Of a stretch of 64,000 nt of DNA, positions 44,423-55,773 are shown one piece after another. Position 1 is the first letter of the stretch, and every line of letters starts with the position of its first letter. Location of the stretch: assembly GCF_963853665.1 (NCBI RefSeq), contig NZ_OY970459.1, forward strand, positions 496,001 through 560,000, in the 5' to 3' direction. A program made the position numbers and the translations under genes. The notes under the pieces were generated by a model that saw only the letters and a program-made list of their open reading frames with translations, did not search any database and was not told where the DNA came from. The stretch is from Mycobacterium decipiens. Lineage in GTDB: Bacteria > Actinomycetota > Actinomycetes > Mycobacteriales > Mycobacteriaceae.

Positions 44423-44443
44423 GTTGAGTGGACCGGGCTCAGT
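44423..44443 (+). promoter_or_regulatory. HAIR-like HspR box 1 upstream of dnaK
   Basis: GTTGAGT-N7-GCTCAGT is close to the HspR consensus CTTGAGT-N7-ACTCAAG. It lies before a TTGACA at 44450-44455 that could be the -35 element. The 322-base gap 44219-44540 holds these sites and no gene. Confidence 0.6.
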
Positions 44444-44477
44444 CTCGGATTGACAGCGCACCGCCGTCAGGGGCAGG

Positions 44478-44498
44478 CTTGAGCGGGGTTCACTCAGC
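44478..44498 (+). promoter_or_regulatory. HAIR box 2 upstream of dnaK
   Basis: CTTGAGC-N7-ACTCAGC matches the HspR inverted repeat in spacing and in nearly all positions. It covers the place where a -10 element would fall behind TTGACA 44450, so HspR bound here would block RNA polymerase. Confidence 0.8.
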
Positions 44499-44540
44499 AT
44501 AGTGCAGGAAAGACGCTCTACATACTCAGGAGGATTCACC

Positions 44541-46426
<1,886 letters not shown>

Positions 46427-46430
<4 letters not shown>

Positions 46431-47119
46431 CCGAAGGCAATCCACACGAACAGCTGACGGTCACCGACAAACGGCGGATCGATCCCGAGACGGGTGAAGT
46501 GCGGCATGTCCCGGCCGGCGATGCGCCGGGCGGGACCGCCCCGGCCGGCGCGGCGGACACGCAAGACAAAGTCGCCGAGCTGACCGCCGATCTGCAACGT
46601 GTGCAAGCCGACTTCGCCAACTACCGTAAGCGGGCGTTGCGCGACCAGCAGGCGGCCGCCGACCGGGCCAAGGCCGGTGTAGTCAGCCAATTGTTGGGCG
46701 TCCTGGACGATCTCGAGCGGGCGCGCAAGCACGGGGATCTGGAGTCGGGCCCACTGAAGTCGGTCGCCGACAAGCTCGACAGCGCGTTGGTTGGGCTCGG
46801 TCTGGTGGCGTTCGGTGCCGAGGGCGAGGATTTCGATCCGGTGCTGCACGAAGCCGTCCAACACGAGGGCGATGGTGGGCAGGGGTCCAAGCCGGTGATC
46901 GGCACGGTCATGCGACGGGGCTACCAACTGGGCGAGCAGGTGTTGCGGCACGCCTTGGTCGGCGTCGTCGACACGGTGGTGGCTGACGCCGCCGAACCGG
47001 AGCCGGTTGATCAAGCTGGCGCGGTCGGAGGTCCGGCCGAAGTCGAGCCGGCCGACACGGACAATAACGCGGACACCTCGGGTGAACAGGGCACAGAATC
47101 AGAACCATCGGGAAGCTAA
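46427..47119 (+). CDS. grpE: Nucleotide exchange factor GrpE
   Basis: The 230-residue protein has a disordered N-terminus ([17 protein letters not shown]), a long dimerisation helix ([18 protein letters not shown]) and a beta-wing region ([29 protein letters not shown]). It releases ADP from DnaK. GTG 46427 overlaps the dnaK stop (GTGA), so translation is coupled. The C-terminal acidic tail is usual in mycobacteria. Confidence 0.96.
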
Positions 47120-47154
47120 CAACAGAAGAGGAAGGTGAGAGGGGGTGACGCGAT

Positions 47155-48345
47155 ATGGCCCAACGTGAGTGGGTCGAAAAGGACTTCTACAAGGAGCTGG
47201 GCGTCTCCTCCGATGCCAGTCCCGAAGAGATCAAACGCGCCTATCGCAAATTGGCGCGCGACCTGCATCCGGATGCGAACCCCGGCAACGCGGCCGCCGG
47301 CGAACGCTTCAAGGCGGTCTCGGAGGCGCACAATGTGCTGTCGGATCCGGCCAAGCGCAAGGAGTACGACGAAACCCGCCGCCTGTTCGCCGGCGGCGGC
47401 TTCGGTGGCCGTCGATTCGACAGTGGCGGCTTTGGGGGCAACTTCGGCGGCTTCGGGGTCGGTGGAGACGGCGCCGAGTTCAACCTCAACGATTTGTTCG
47501 ACGCCGCCAGCCGAACCGGCGGCACCACCATCGGTGACTTGTTCGGTGGCTTGTTCGGCCGCGGTGGCAGCGCCCGTCCCAGCCGGCCGCGACGCGGCAA
47601 CGACCTGGAGACCGAGACCGAGCTGGATTTCGTGGAGGCCGCCAAGGGCGTGGCGATGCCGCTGCGGCTGACCAGCCCGGCACCGTGCACCAACTGCCAT
47701 GGCAGCGGCGCCCGGCCAGGCACCAGCCCGAAGGTGTGTGCTAGCTGCAACGGCTCAGGTGTGGTCAACCGCAACCAGGGTGCGTTCGGCTTCTCCGAAC
47801 CCTGCACCGACTGCCGGGGTAGCGGCTCGATCATCGAGCATCCGTGCGAGGAGTGCAAAGGCACCGGCGTGACCACCCGCACCCGCACCATCAATGTGCG
47901 GATCCCGCCCGGTGTCGAGGACGGGCAGCGGATCCGGCTGGCCGGTCAGGGTGAGGCCGGGTTGCGCGGCGCCCCGTCCGGGGATCTGTACGTGACGGTG
48001 CATGTGCGGCCCGACAAGATCTTTGGCCGCGACGGCGACGATCTCACCGTGACGGTTCCGGTCAGCTTCACCGAACTGGCGTTGGGCTCCACGCTCTCGG
48101 TGCCTACGCTGGACGGCACCGTCGGGGTCCGGGTGCCTAAAGGCACCGCCGACGGACGCATTCTGCGGGTGCGCGGACGCGGCGTGCCCAAGCGCAGCGG
48201 CGGTAGTGGCGACCTACTCGTCACCGTGAAGGTGGCCGTCCCGCCGAATTTGGAAGGCGCCGCCCAGGAAGCGCTAGAGGCCTATGCGGCGGCGGAGCGG
48301 TCCAGTGGATTCAATCCACGGGCCGGATGGGCAGGTAGTCGCTGA
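47155..48345 (+). CDS. dnaJ1: Chaperone DnaJ1 (Hsp40)
   Basis: The 396-residue class A J-protein has a J domain with HPD ([12 protein letters not shown]), then a Gly/Phe-rich linker ([14 protein letters not shown]). Four CxxCxGxG zinc repeats ([32 protein letters not shown]) precede the C-terminal client-binding domains. It stimulates DnaK ATPase. The stop overlaps the hspR start (TGATG). Confidence 0.97.
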   Translation: MAQREWVEKDFYKELGVSSDASPEEIKRAYRKLARDLHPDANPGNAAAGERFKAVSEAHNVLSDPAKRKEYDETRRLFAGGGFGGRRFDSGGFGGNFGGFGVGGDGAEFNLNDLFDAASRTGGTTIGDLFGGLFGRGGSARPSRPRRGNDLETETELDFVEAAKGVAMPLRLTSPAPCTNCHGSGARPGTSPKVCASCNGSGVVNRNQGAFGFSEPCTDCRGSGSIIEHPCEECKGTGVTTRTRTINVRIPPGVEDGQRIRLAGQGEAGLRGAPSGDLYVTVHVRPDKIFGRDGDDLTVTVPVSFTELALGSTLSVPTLDGTVGVRVPKGTADGRILRVRGRGVPKRSGGSGDLLVTVKVAVPPNLEGAAQEALEAYAAAERSSGFNPRAGWAGSR

Positions 48346-48725
48346 TGGCTAAGCACTCAAGGAAAGAGGAAGCTCGGACGTTTTTGATCTCGGTAGCCGC
48401 CGAGCTGTCCGGCATGCACGCACAGACCCTGCGTACCTACGATCGGCTCGGACTGGTCAGCCCGCAGCGCACCTCCGGTGGGGGGCGCCGGTATTCCCAG
48501 CATGACGTCGAGTTGCTGCGTCAGGTGCAGCACCTCTCGCAGGACGAGGGGGTCAACCTGGCCGGCATCAAACGCATTATCGAGCTGACCAATCAGGTTG
48601 AGGCCCTGCAGTCCAGGGTTCGGGAGATGGCGGAGGAGTTGGCGGTGTTGCGGGCCAACCAGCGCCGTGAGGTCGCGGTGGTGCCAAAGAGCACCGCCCT
48701 GGTCGTCTGGAAACCGCGCCGGTGA
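48345..48725 (+). CDS. hspR: MerR-type heat-shock repressor HspR
   Basis: The 126-residue repressor has a winged helix-turn-helix (FLISVAAELSGMHAQTLRTY and RLGLVSPQRTSGGGRRYS) and a C-terminal coiled coil (VEALQSRVREMAEELAVLR). HspR with DnaK represses the dnaK operon and clpB through HAIR boxes, two at dnaK and one at clpB here. The ATG overlaps the dnaJ1 stop. Its own stop codon lies inside the first unit of a 51-bp tandem repeat. Confidence 0.96.
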   Translation: MAKHSRKEEARTFLISVAAELSGMHAQTLRTYDRLGLVSPQRTSGGGRRYSQHDVELLRQVQHLSQDEGVNLAGIKRIIELTNQVEALQSRVREMAEELAVLRANQRREVAVVPKSTALVVWKPRR

Positions 48726-48850
48726 GCGAGCGCGGGTAGCGGGCGAGCGAACGGCGCAGTCGTCGGTAGCCGGTGAGCGAGCGCGGGTAGCGGGCGAGCG
48801 AACGGCGCAGTCGTCGGTAGCCGGTGAGCGAGCGCGGGTAGCGGGCGAGC
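48720..48850. repeat. 51-bp tandem repeat (MIRU/VNTR-like), 2.6 copies
   Basis: Two identical 51-base units (48720-48770 and 48771-48821) and a partial third (48822-48850) begin cggtgagcgagcgcgggtag. The first unit overlaps the hspR stop. The unit resembles mycobacterial interspersed repetitive units, which often sit at gene junctions. It lies between hspR and the convergent PPE gene (stop at 48852). Confidence 0.88.
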
Positions 48851-48851
48851 C

Positions 48852-49997
48852 TTAGGGGCAAACGCCGACGGCGACGCGACCAACTGCGGCATATGTCGCC
48901 GGCACCATCGGTGCCCGGGGACTACCGTCGAACTCACCCCCACCGCACACGGTCAACCCCGCGGGCCGCCCAACCCACTCGTTATCGGCGGTCCCAGCAA
49001 AGCCCAGCGCGCCGGCACCCCGATCAGCAACCGCCACCAATACCGACCGGCCGTCCGGCGCCACCGCAGCCGACTGACCCAACGGCGACGCCCCAGGGCC
49101 CGCAGGCTCCTGCTCGCTCGACCGGTCCGCAAGGTACCCGCCAATGCCGATCGGCAACGCGGTCGGCAACGTAATCGACAACGCAGTCGACACCCCAAAC
49201 ACGGAGCCGGCCAGCACGAGTGGCGTGGCGATTATGAGGAACGGAGGGGTCAAGATGGCCGCGAGGATCGCGATGATCACGACGGCGAGCGTCGCTACCG
49301 CGACTATCAAATCTAGGAGGCTGGCGAGAATAACAATCGTCCAGGCGATGGCCAATGCCAGCAACTCGAGCAACTCGAGCAATGCCTGTATCAATATCAC
49401 AATGATGATCGGGAGGGCCGCCGGTGCGGCGATGTTGTACGGGAGGGCGCCGGCTTCGACACCACCGCCTTTGAATACCTCCGGCGCCGGTGTGGCTCGT
49501 GGGCTTGCTGCCAGCGTCACAGTCACGGCCGCCTGGTAAGCGCTCATCGTGGCGGCTGCCTGGATCCACATCTCCACATACTTGGCCTCGGTGATTGCGA
49601 TCGGGATCGCATTCACACCAAAGAAATTCGTGGCCGACAACACCGCATGGGTGGCGTGGTTGGCGGCCAGCTCCGCTAATGTCGGCATCTCGTCCAGCGC
49701 GACGGCATACGCGCCCGCCACCACCTCATGCTGGACGGCTGCCGCTGCGCTGTCGGAGCTGCTCTTTGCCAACCAGGCCAGATGCGGCGCGTGCGCGGCG
49801 ACATAGCTCGCCGCGCTCGAACCCTGCCACATGCCAGGCTGCACCGCGCCCAGCGTTGCGCTGAGTTCTGCTGCCGCCGATGCATACGCGACGCTCAGCG
49901 ATGTCCACGCCGCCGCGGCCGCCAGCAACGAAGCAGGACCCGGACCAGTACTCAGCGCCGCCGAATGCACCTCCGGCGGCACGGCAAACCAAATCAT
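48852..49997 (-). CDS. PPE family protein (PPW-like subgroup)
   Basis: The 381-residue protein has the N-terminal PPE domain ([20 protein letters not shown], then [20 protein letters not shown] and the [20 protein letters not shown] region). A very hydrophobic middle (about 205-290) follows. The C-terminus has GFAGT and [10 protein letters not shown], close to the GFxGT and PxxPxxW signature of the PPW subgroup but with Tyr for Trp. ATG 49997 is chosen over GTG 50000. It is probably secreted through ESX-5 and outer-membrane associated. The 284 bases upstream (49998-50281) hold no gene I can see. Confidence 0.85.
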   Translation of the reverse strand: MIWFAVPPEVHSAALSTGPGPASLLAAAAAWTSLSVAYASAAAELSATLGAVQPGMWQGSSAASYVAAHAPHLAWLAKSSSDSAAAAVQHEVVAGAYAVALDEMPTLAELAANHATHAVLSATNFFGVNAIPIAITEAKYVEMWIQAAATMSAYQAAVTVTLAASPRATPAPEVFKGGGVEAGALPYNIAAPAALPIIIVILIQALLELLELLALAIAWTIVILASLLDLIVAVATLAVVIIAILAAILTPPFLIIATPLVLAGSVFGVSTALSITLPTALPIGIGGYLADRSSEQEPAGPGASPLGQSAAVAPDGRSVLVAVADRGAGALGFAGTADNEWVGRPAGLTVCGGGEFDGSPRAPMVPATYAAVGRVAVGVCP

Positions 49998-50281
49998 CAC
50001 GCCAACCCCAAATACGACGACGCGGCCGCGGCATTACCGGCGGCGCAACTGACAACGGACTACGTCACACCAACCCCGAAATGGCTCAGCACGCGCCCCG
50101 GCAATACGAGCCGTCAGCGTCGAACCCGCGTGAACCACTCGCGGGGCAATAGCGCGCCCTCTCCCCTCGGTATACAAACCGCTCGGCGGTATCGATAATG
50201 GGTAATGCTTATCGCGGAAAATGACCATCGTCAACTACACACCAGGTGATGAATGCGCCGCACGCTCGGGTAGCGGGTGAG

Positions 50282-51097
50282 CTATGGCCCGGTGCCGTCG
50301 CTGAGGAGGCCGGAGAGTTGGGCGCCGTAGTTGGCGAAGCCGGAGATAACGGCCTGCGTCATGACGTTCAGGACGCTGGTGTTGTAGAAGCCCGACAGGG
50401 TGTTGCCCGGGTTCGCCCAGCCCGATAGCTGCGTGCCGAAGTTCTGCAGGCCGGAGTTCCCGATGCCGCCGGCATTGAATGAGCCCGACGCGTTGCCGGC
50501 GGCGTCATTGAAGAAGCCCGACGACGGGGTGGTGGTCGAGTTGAAGAATCCCGGGCTCTGTTGCCAGCCGAAGCCGAACGGGAATGGGCCCAAGGTGCCG
50601 CTGCCGGGGAAGTTGAAGCTTTGCCGGAAAACCGTGTCTATGGGGGTGTCGGGGTTGATCACGCTCGCGTCGATTTCATAGGGGCCGAGGTGTTCGGTGG
50701 TGATGGGTACGGTGATCGAGACGTGGAGTACGCACCCGATGATGGGGATGTAGGTCAGGCAAACGGTGACTTGCAGACTGATGGGTATCTGGAATTCGGC
50801 GATAGTGAACGCGTCTTGGGTAATGGCGTTGATGGTGCCCGTGATGGGTATTTCTATGTCGGATCTGATGTCGTAGCTCCACAGGAACTCGGAAACGGCG
50901 CTGTCGTACCTGAAAGCGGCTAGGCCCTGGTAGTCGCCACGCCAGAAGAAGCTGAAGTTGTTGTCGCCGGTGTTGCCGAAGCCGATGTTTGCGCTGCCGA
51001 CGTTGTAGCCGCCGATGTTTCCCCCGCCCACGTTGAATTGCCACAGATTGGCCGGGATCGTGAAGTTCAGATCGGCGCACCTCGCCGCGCGATCCAT
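50282..51097 (-). pseudogene. Decapitated PPE-MPTR C-terminal fragment
   Basis: The frame reads MPTR-type pentapeptides (NVGGGNIGGYNVGSANIGFG). A middle domain (FTIAEFQIPISLQVTV, IGCVLHVSITVPIT) and a typical C-terminal run (GFFNSTTTPSSGFFNDAAGN, SGFYNTSVLN, GFANYGAQLSGLL) follow. The PPE domain and most of the repeat part are missing: the frame starts abruptly next to the 3' end of the Rv0386-like gene. It is most likely the left half of a PPE gene cut by a rearrangement. It has no obvious promoter or ribosome site. Confidence 0.75.
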
Positions 51098-51120
51098 CGT
51101 CTTTGAACATGCCCCGCCGG

Positions 51121-54100
51121 TCAGGCGCGACCGGCAGCCGCTTGTGCGAGTTGGAGACGGGAGCTGAAGCCGAGCTTGTTGTAGACGTGCGTCAGGTGCG
51201 TTTGCACGGTCCGCGGTGAGACGAAAAGCCGCGTCGCGATGTCCTTATTGGCCAGTCCCTCGCGAACCAGCCGTACGACCTCAAGCTCGGTCGGTGTGAG
51301 CGACTCCCAACCCGTGGCCGGCCGTTTGCGCCAGGAGTGGCCGCGCTGGGCATAGGCGATCGTCTCCTCGATCGACAACGCCGCCCCCTCGGCCCATGCA
51401 CTATTGAAGTCGTTTTCTCCCATCGAATTTCGCAGTGTCGCGACCGATTCCTCGTATCCCGCTTGGTAAATCGCGAAGCGCACCAAGCCGGTTCTGTTTC
51501 GAATAGCCTCTGCGGCGCCGAAGAGTCGTGCCGCCACCCGGTAGGTGCTGGCATCCCAGGCCAGCCCGGCGAGGCATTCGAGCACGTCTGGGAGATCCAC
51601 GTGCGCGCCGCTGTCGGCCATACAGGCGAGTGCCTTGTGGGCGTAGCGTTCGGCTTCTTCTCGCTTGCCCTCGGCGACCGCGATTCTGGCGCGCGTGGTG
51701 AGTGCCAAGGCCAAGTGCCGGCCGCTCATTGACTGCACGGCGTCGTTACACCAGCGACGCGCTGCGACAAGGTCGCCGCCGGCCAGCGCAGCCTGGGCAT
51801 TGAACGCCCGCTGCGCCGCTGCCGGCTGGGGCATGGCCAAACTCAAGTTCTGCCAGGCCGCCTCGCTGGCCCGTTGGGCCGTTTCCACGTCGCCGGCGGC
51901 CAGCGCGGCCGTGGTCAACGCCGAGTAGCCCATACCCGCGAAGTACCCGCCCAGTTCGGCGGCCTCCAGGGCGGCGTTGGCCGCCGCCCGAGCCGCCGTC
52001 ACTTCACCTCGGTAGGCAAGGGCGAAGGCCAGGCCCTGAAGACGGTTCGCCTTGTGCAGTACTTCCTGAGCCGCCGCGGCCTCGTCGGCCGCCTCGCCGA
52101 ACTGTGCGGCAGCTGCCACGAGTTCACCCCGCATCAGCTGGGCGAAGCCCAGGCACCAGCGGCACCAAAGCGCATTGGATTGGTCGCCAATCGCGCTGGC
52201 CAGCTCGCGTCCCTCTTGGGCGGCCTCGCGCGCCGCGATCGGGTAGCCCGCCACAATCGCATCGACCGCCTGGAAGGTGAGGATCTGAGCCAGTCGCCAC
52301 CGATCGTCTACGGCGCGGGCCAGTTCGATCGCCTCGGCGAAATATGGCGCGGCCGTATCGGCGCGGGCCACCGCAACCGCGATCAAGCCGCAGGCGGTCA
52401 GGGCCCGCGACAACAGCGCCGGGTCGTCGACCTCCCGCGCGATCAACAGGGCTTGCTGGGCCTGATTCATGCCCGCGGCGGCGTCGACGAAGATGTCGAG
52501 CAGGGCCTTGTCGGCCAGCGCCCGGGCGCGCACGGTGGCCGCCACTTCGAGATGGCGCGCACTCTCATCGGTGAGAATGCTGTCGAACCAGGTCCGCCCT
52601 TCCTGGATGCGGCCGCGCGTCATCCATACCCGCAACAGGGAGGACGCCAACGCCAGGGCGCCTTCGGTGTCGAAGTTTTCGCGGCTCCAGACAAACGCCG
52701 CGCGCAGGTTGTCGATCTCGGTTTCGGCCTGGTCGAGGCATTGCGCATAGTCGGCGTGGCCCGGGTTGTCGACCCTGGCCGCCAGCGCCGTGTAGTAGTC
52801 GCGGTGCCGTGCCCACACGGCGTCGACCTCGCCGGCCTCGTGGAGCTTTTCCAACGCGTACTGGCGCATCGTCTCGCATAGCCGATAGCACGTTCGACCA
52901 CTGCTTTCGTCGGCCATCACCAGGGACTTGTCGACCAGCAGGGTGATCTCGTCGAGGACCTGATAGCGCCGGACGTCACCGCTGCTGGCAACCGCCTGTG
53001 CACCATCGACGAAGAAGCACCCCACAAACACCGCAAGCCGGCGGAACAAGGTACGTTCCGGTTCGGTCAATAGCATGTGCGACCAATCCACCGAGGCCCA
53101 TAGCGTTTGCTGGCGGTGCGCGGCGGTGCGCGCGCCACCGGTTAACAGCGCGAACCGGTCACGCAAGCCATCGACGATCTCGTCGAGCGTCAACGACCGC
53201 ACCCGCGCAGCCGCCAGTTCGATCGCCAACGGCAAACCGTCAAGACGTTCGCAGATCTCGGTCACCGCGGCGAAGTTGTCGTCGGTGAGGCGAAAATCCG
53301 GCCGGACTCGCTGAGCCCGGGAGCTAAACATCTCGACGGCTTCGTCACCGAGGGACAGCGACGGTACCCGGTAGCTCACCTCACCCTCGACCCGGAGCGG
53401 CTCACGACTGGTTGCTAGCAAACTCACCGCCGGACACGCTTCCACCAGCGCCACCGCCAACATCGCGGTCGCGTCGATCAGATGCTCGCAGTTGTCCAAC
53501 ACCACCAAGGCTTGACGCCCGCCCAGGAAACGCAGGATGGCGTCCATCGTGGAGCGGCCCGGCTGGTCGTGCAGGCCCAGTGCGGCCGCGACCTCGACCG
53601 GTACCAGATCGGGGTCGGTGATCGGCGCCAGATCCACGAACCACGCGCCACCGAACTCACCGGCAATCTGCGTCGCGATCTGCACCGCCAGCCGTGTCTT
53701 GCCCACACCGCCGGCTCCGGTCAGGGTCACCAACCGGTTTTGGATCACCAACCGGTGCACTTCACTGATCTGTGCGCCGCGCCCCACGAAACGCGTCAGG
53801 TGCACTGGAAGCCCATGGGTCACACCTACGTTGGCGACCCGCAGCGGCGGGAAATCGATACGCAGGTCGGGGTGAGATAGCTGTACCACTCGCTCCGGGC
53901 GCGGCAGATTCCGCAGCTGGTGCATCCCCAGATCGGTCAGCCACCCTTGATCGGGAAGCCGGTCGACGACCAGGCTCTCGGTGGTACCCGACAGCAGCGT
54001 CTGGCCCCCGTGCGCCAGATCGCGCAGGCGCGCGGCCCGGTTGATCGTCGGACCGGCATAGCTGCCCTCGTCGCGTAGCCGCACCTCCCCGGTGTGCACG

Positions 54101-54378
54101 CCGATGCGCAACCGGATCGGGGCGAGCGGCGCGCGCTGCAAATCCAACGCGGCGGCCACCGCGTCCGACGCGCAGGCAAACGCGAGGACGAAGCTGTCTC
54201 CTTCGCCCTGCTCGACCGGGCGCACTCCGTCATGGGCGGCAATCGCATCGGACACAGCCTCGTCGAGGCGTGCCACCGCAGCACCCATATCTTCGGGATG
54301 GGCGTCCCATAGCCAGGTCGATCCCTCAACGTCGGCCAACAGCAACGTTACTGTGCCCTGTGGCAGCAACTCGCTCAT
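51121..54378 (-). CDS. Adenylyl cyclase/ATPase/LuxR regulator (Rv0386-like)
   Basis: The 1085-residue protein has the same length as Rv0386. Domains: class III cyclase (1-160, LLLADVEGSTWLW; GVHTGEVRLR; GPTINRAARL), NB-ARC/AfsR-type ATPase with TLTGAGGVGKTRLA, TPR-like repeats and a C-terminal LuxR helix-turn-helix (LTPTELEVVRLVREG, LFVSPRTVQTHLTHVYNKLG). Rv0386 is known for Gln57-Asn106 replacing the usual Lys-Asp substrate pair; here Gln57 is kept (VEQGEG) but position 106 is Ser (DEGSYAG). GGAGGTCCG precedes ATG 54378. It probably links cAMP and DNA binding. Confidence 0.9.
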   Translation of the reverse strand: MSELLPQGTVTLLLADVEGSTWLWDAHPEDMGAAVARLDEAVSDAIAAHDGVRPVEQGEGDSFVLAFACASDAVAAALDLQRAPLAPIRLRIGVHTGEVRLRDEGSYAGPTINRAARLRDLAHGGQTLLSGTTESLVVDRLPDQGWLTDLGMHQLRNLPRPERVVQLSHPDLRIDFPPLRVANVGVTHGLPVHLTRFVGRGAQISEVHRLVIQNRLVTLTGAGGVGKTRLAVQIATQIAGEFGGAWFVDLAPITDPDLVPVEVAAALGLHDQPGRSTMDAILRFLGGRQALVVLDNCEHLIDATAMLAVALVEACPAVSLLATSREPLRVEGEVSYRVPSLSLGDEAVEMFSSRAQRVRPDFRLTDDNFAAVTEICERLDGLPLAIELAAARVRSLTLDEIVDGLRDRFALLTGGARTAAHRQQTLWASVDWSHMLLTEPERTLFRRLAVFVGCFFVDGAQAVASSGDVRRYQVLDEITLLVDKSLVMADESSGRTCYRLCETMRQYALEKLHEAGEVDAVWARHRDYYTALAARVDNPGHADYAQCLDQAETEIDNLRAAFVWSRENFDTEGALALASSLLRVWMTRGRIQEGRTWFDSILTDESARHLEVAATVRARALADKALLDIFVDAAAGMNQAQQALLIAREVDDPALLSRALTACGLIAVAVARADTAAPYFAEAIELARAVDDRWRLAQILTFQAVDAIVAGYPIAAREAAQEGRELASAIGDQSNALWCRWCLGFAQLMRGELVAAAAQFGEAADEAAAAQEVLHKANRLQGLAFALAYRGEVTAARAAANAALEAAELGGYFAGMGYSALTTAALAAGDVETAQRASEAAWQNLSLAMPQPAAAQRAFNAQAALAGGDLVAARRWCNDAVQSMSGRHLALALTTRARIAVAEGKREEAERYAHKALACMADSGAHVDLPDVLECLAGLAWDASTYRVAARLFGAAEAIRNRTGLVRFAIYQAGYEESVATLRNSMGENDFNSAWAEGAALSIEETIAYAQRGHSWRKRPATGWESLTPTELEVVRLVREGLANKDIATRLFVSPRTVQTHLTHVYNKLGFSSRLQLAQAAAGRA

Positions 54379-54480
54379 CGGACCTCCGCTCAGTCGCAAT
54401 CATGCTAGCCAGCGGTGACCGCGTAGCAAAGGAGATCCGTGTTTCGTGCCGACACCACTAGACGCCCATGCTCCGCACGG

Positions 54481-55641
54481 TTAGCGCGACAGCGGGTCGT
54501 GCTGAATGTGTTCTGGTGGGGCGCCTTTCGCGATCAGGGCGGCCTTGGTCGCCTGGACCATGGCCGGCCCGCCGCAGATCAGAATCTGCCGGTCGCCCCA
54601 GTTGCCGTACTTGGTGACGACCTCGGGCAGCCGGCCGGTCTGGCGCACGTGCAGCCCGCGCGGCACAGACACGTCCGGATACTCGGCGGCCCAGGACGGG
54701 TCGCTGTTGTACTCCGACACCGGCGAGACCGACAGCCACGGATTATGCGCCGCAACCTGCCAAAGCGTGGGTAGGTCGTAGAGCTCGCACCGGTAGCGTG
54801 CGCCGAAGAAGAGGTGCACGCGTGGATTCTCGGCGAAGCGGCTGAGGTCGATGATCAGTGCCCGCAGCGGTGCCAGGCCGGTGCTGCCGGCCACCATCAG
54901 CACGTCGCCGCCGTCGCGGTCCACCCGAAAGGCGCCGTGCGGGCCGGACAATCGCCACCGGTCACCGGGCCGGGTTTCGCCAACAATGGCGTTGCTGACC
55001 AGGCCGCCTGGCACCACACGGACGTGGAACTCGATCCGCCCGTCCGGGTCGGCCGGAATTGCGGGGCTCAGATACCGCCAGCGGCGCGGGCATTGCGGAA
55101 CCTGCACGTTGACGTACTGGCCCGGGTGATAGTGCACCGGGAGGTCCAGCCGCAGCCGAACGACGGCAAGATCGCGCGACGCCCGATGGTGCTCGACTAC
55201 CGTGCCGTCCCACCAGGCCGGCGCGTCGTCGGCGTCCGCAGCGCCGCTCATCACCCCGATGATCAGGTTGAGCGACTGATCGGCGGCTTCGTCGACGGCG
55301 TCGGTCCAGGTGGCGTCCAGATGATCGCGCAGGGCGGCATAAAGCGCGCGGCGCAACGTGTCGTACTGGGGTGGCCGCACACCGTACTTGCGGTGGTCGC
55401 GGCCGAGCTGGGCGAGAAAGGCTACCGGCGCTTCGGCGCGCTGGGCGATCAGCTCGCCGTACACCCAGTGCAGCGCGTGCGCGAAGGCGGTTCGCTGGGC
55501 GGCCATGTCGGGGGGAAACAGGTCGCGTGCGGTGGCGTCGAGGGCAAACCAGCGGGTGTAGAAGCGGCGGACCAGTTCCGGGTCGTCGGTTTTGAAGGCG
55601 TCACGCAACACCCGCAATGCATCCCGGTCCTCGATGCCCAC
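54481..55641 (-). CDS. Type II flavohaemoglobin-like protein (Rv0385-like)
   Basis: The 386-residue protein has a globin-like N-terminus of about 150 residues (DALRVLRDAFKTDDPELVRR, FPPDMAAQRTAFAHALHWVY, KYGVRPPQYDTLRRAL). A ferredoxin-reductase-like FAD/NAD module follows (HYHPGQYVNVQVP, RRWRYLSPA, GSTGLAPLRALI, CGGPAMVQATKAAL). The FAD motif RRWRYLSPA differs from the RxYS of classic enzymes, which fits the type II group described for mycobacteria, linked to D-lactate oxidation rather than NO dioxygenation. GTG 55641 is chosen by similarity. It is divergent from clpB. Confidence 0.82.
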   Translation of the reverse strand: MGIEDRDALRVLRDAFKTDDPELVRRFYTRWFALDATARDLFPPDMAAQRTAFAHALHWVYGELIAQRAEAPVAFLAQLGRDHRKYGVRPPQYDTLRRALYAALRDHLDATWTDAVDEAADQSLNLIIGVMSGAADADDAPAWWDGTVVEHHRASRDLAVVRLRLDLPVHYHPGQYVNVQVPQCPRRWRYLSPAIPADPDGRIEFHVRVVPGGLVSNAIVGETRPGDRWRLSGPHGAFRVDRDGGDVLMVAGSTGLAPLRALIIDLSRFAENPRVHLFFGARYRCELYDLPTLWQVAAHNPWLSVSPVSEYNSDPSWAAEYPDVSVPRGLHVRQTGRLPEVVTKYGNWGDRQILICGGPAMVQATKAALIAKGAPPEHIQHDPLSR

Positions 55642-55696
55642 GGACCTCGATTCTAAGCTCGCCCTGCTCCCGACACGCGGTGCGCCGAGAGCTAGA

Positions 55697-55717
55697 CTTG
55701 AGCGGAACAGACTCAAC
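55697..55717 (+). promoter_or_regulatory. HAIR box upstream of clpB
   Basis: CTTGAGC-N7-ACTCAAC is a near-perfect HspR inverted repeat, 57 bases before the clpB GTG and immediately before an ATTGACG that could be the -35 element. It puts clpB in the HspR regulon with dnaK. Confidence 0.82.
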
Positions 55718-55773
55718 ATTGACGGCGTTGAACAACGCGACAAGCATTTTCAGACGTACCGAACGGAGGTGTC

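Noticed and set aside
48720..48850. Possible CRISPR or direct-repeat locus
   Set aside because: Units are contiguous with no variable spacers, so it is a VNTR.
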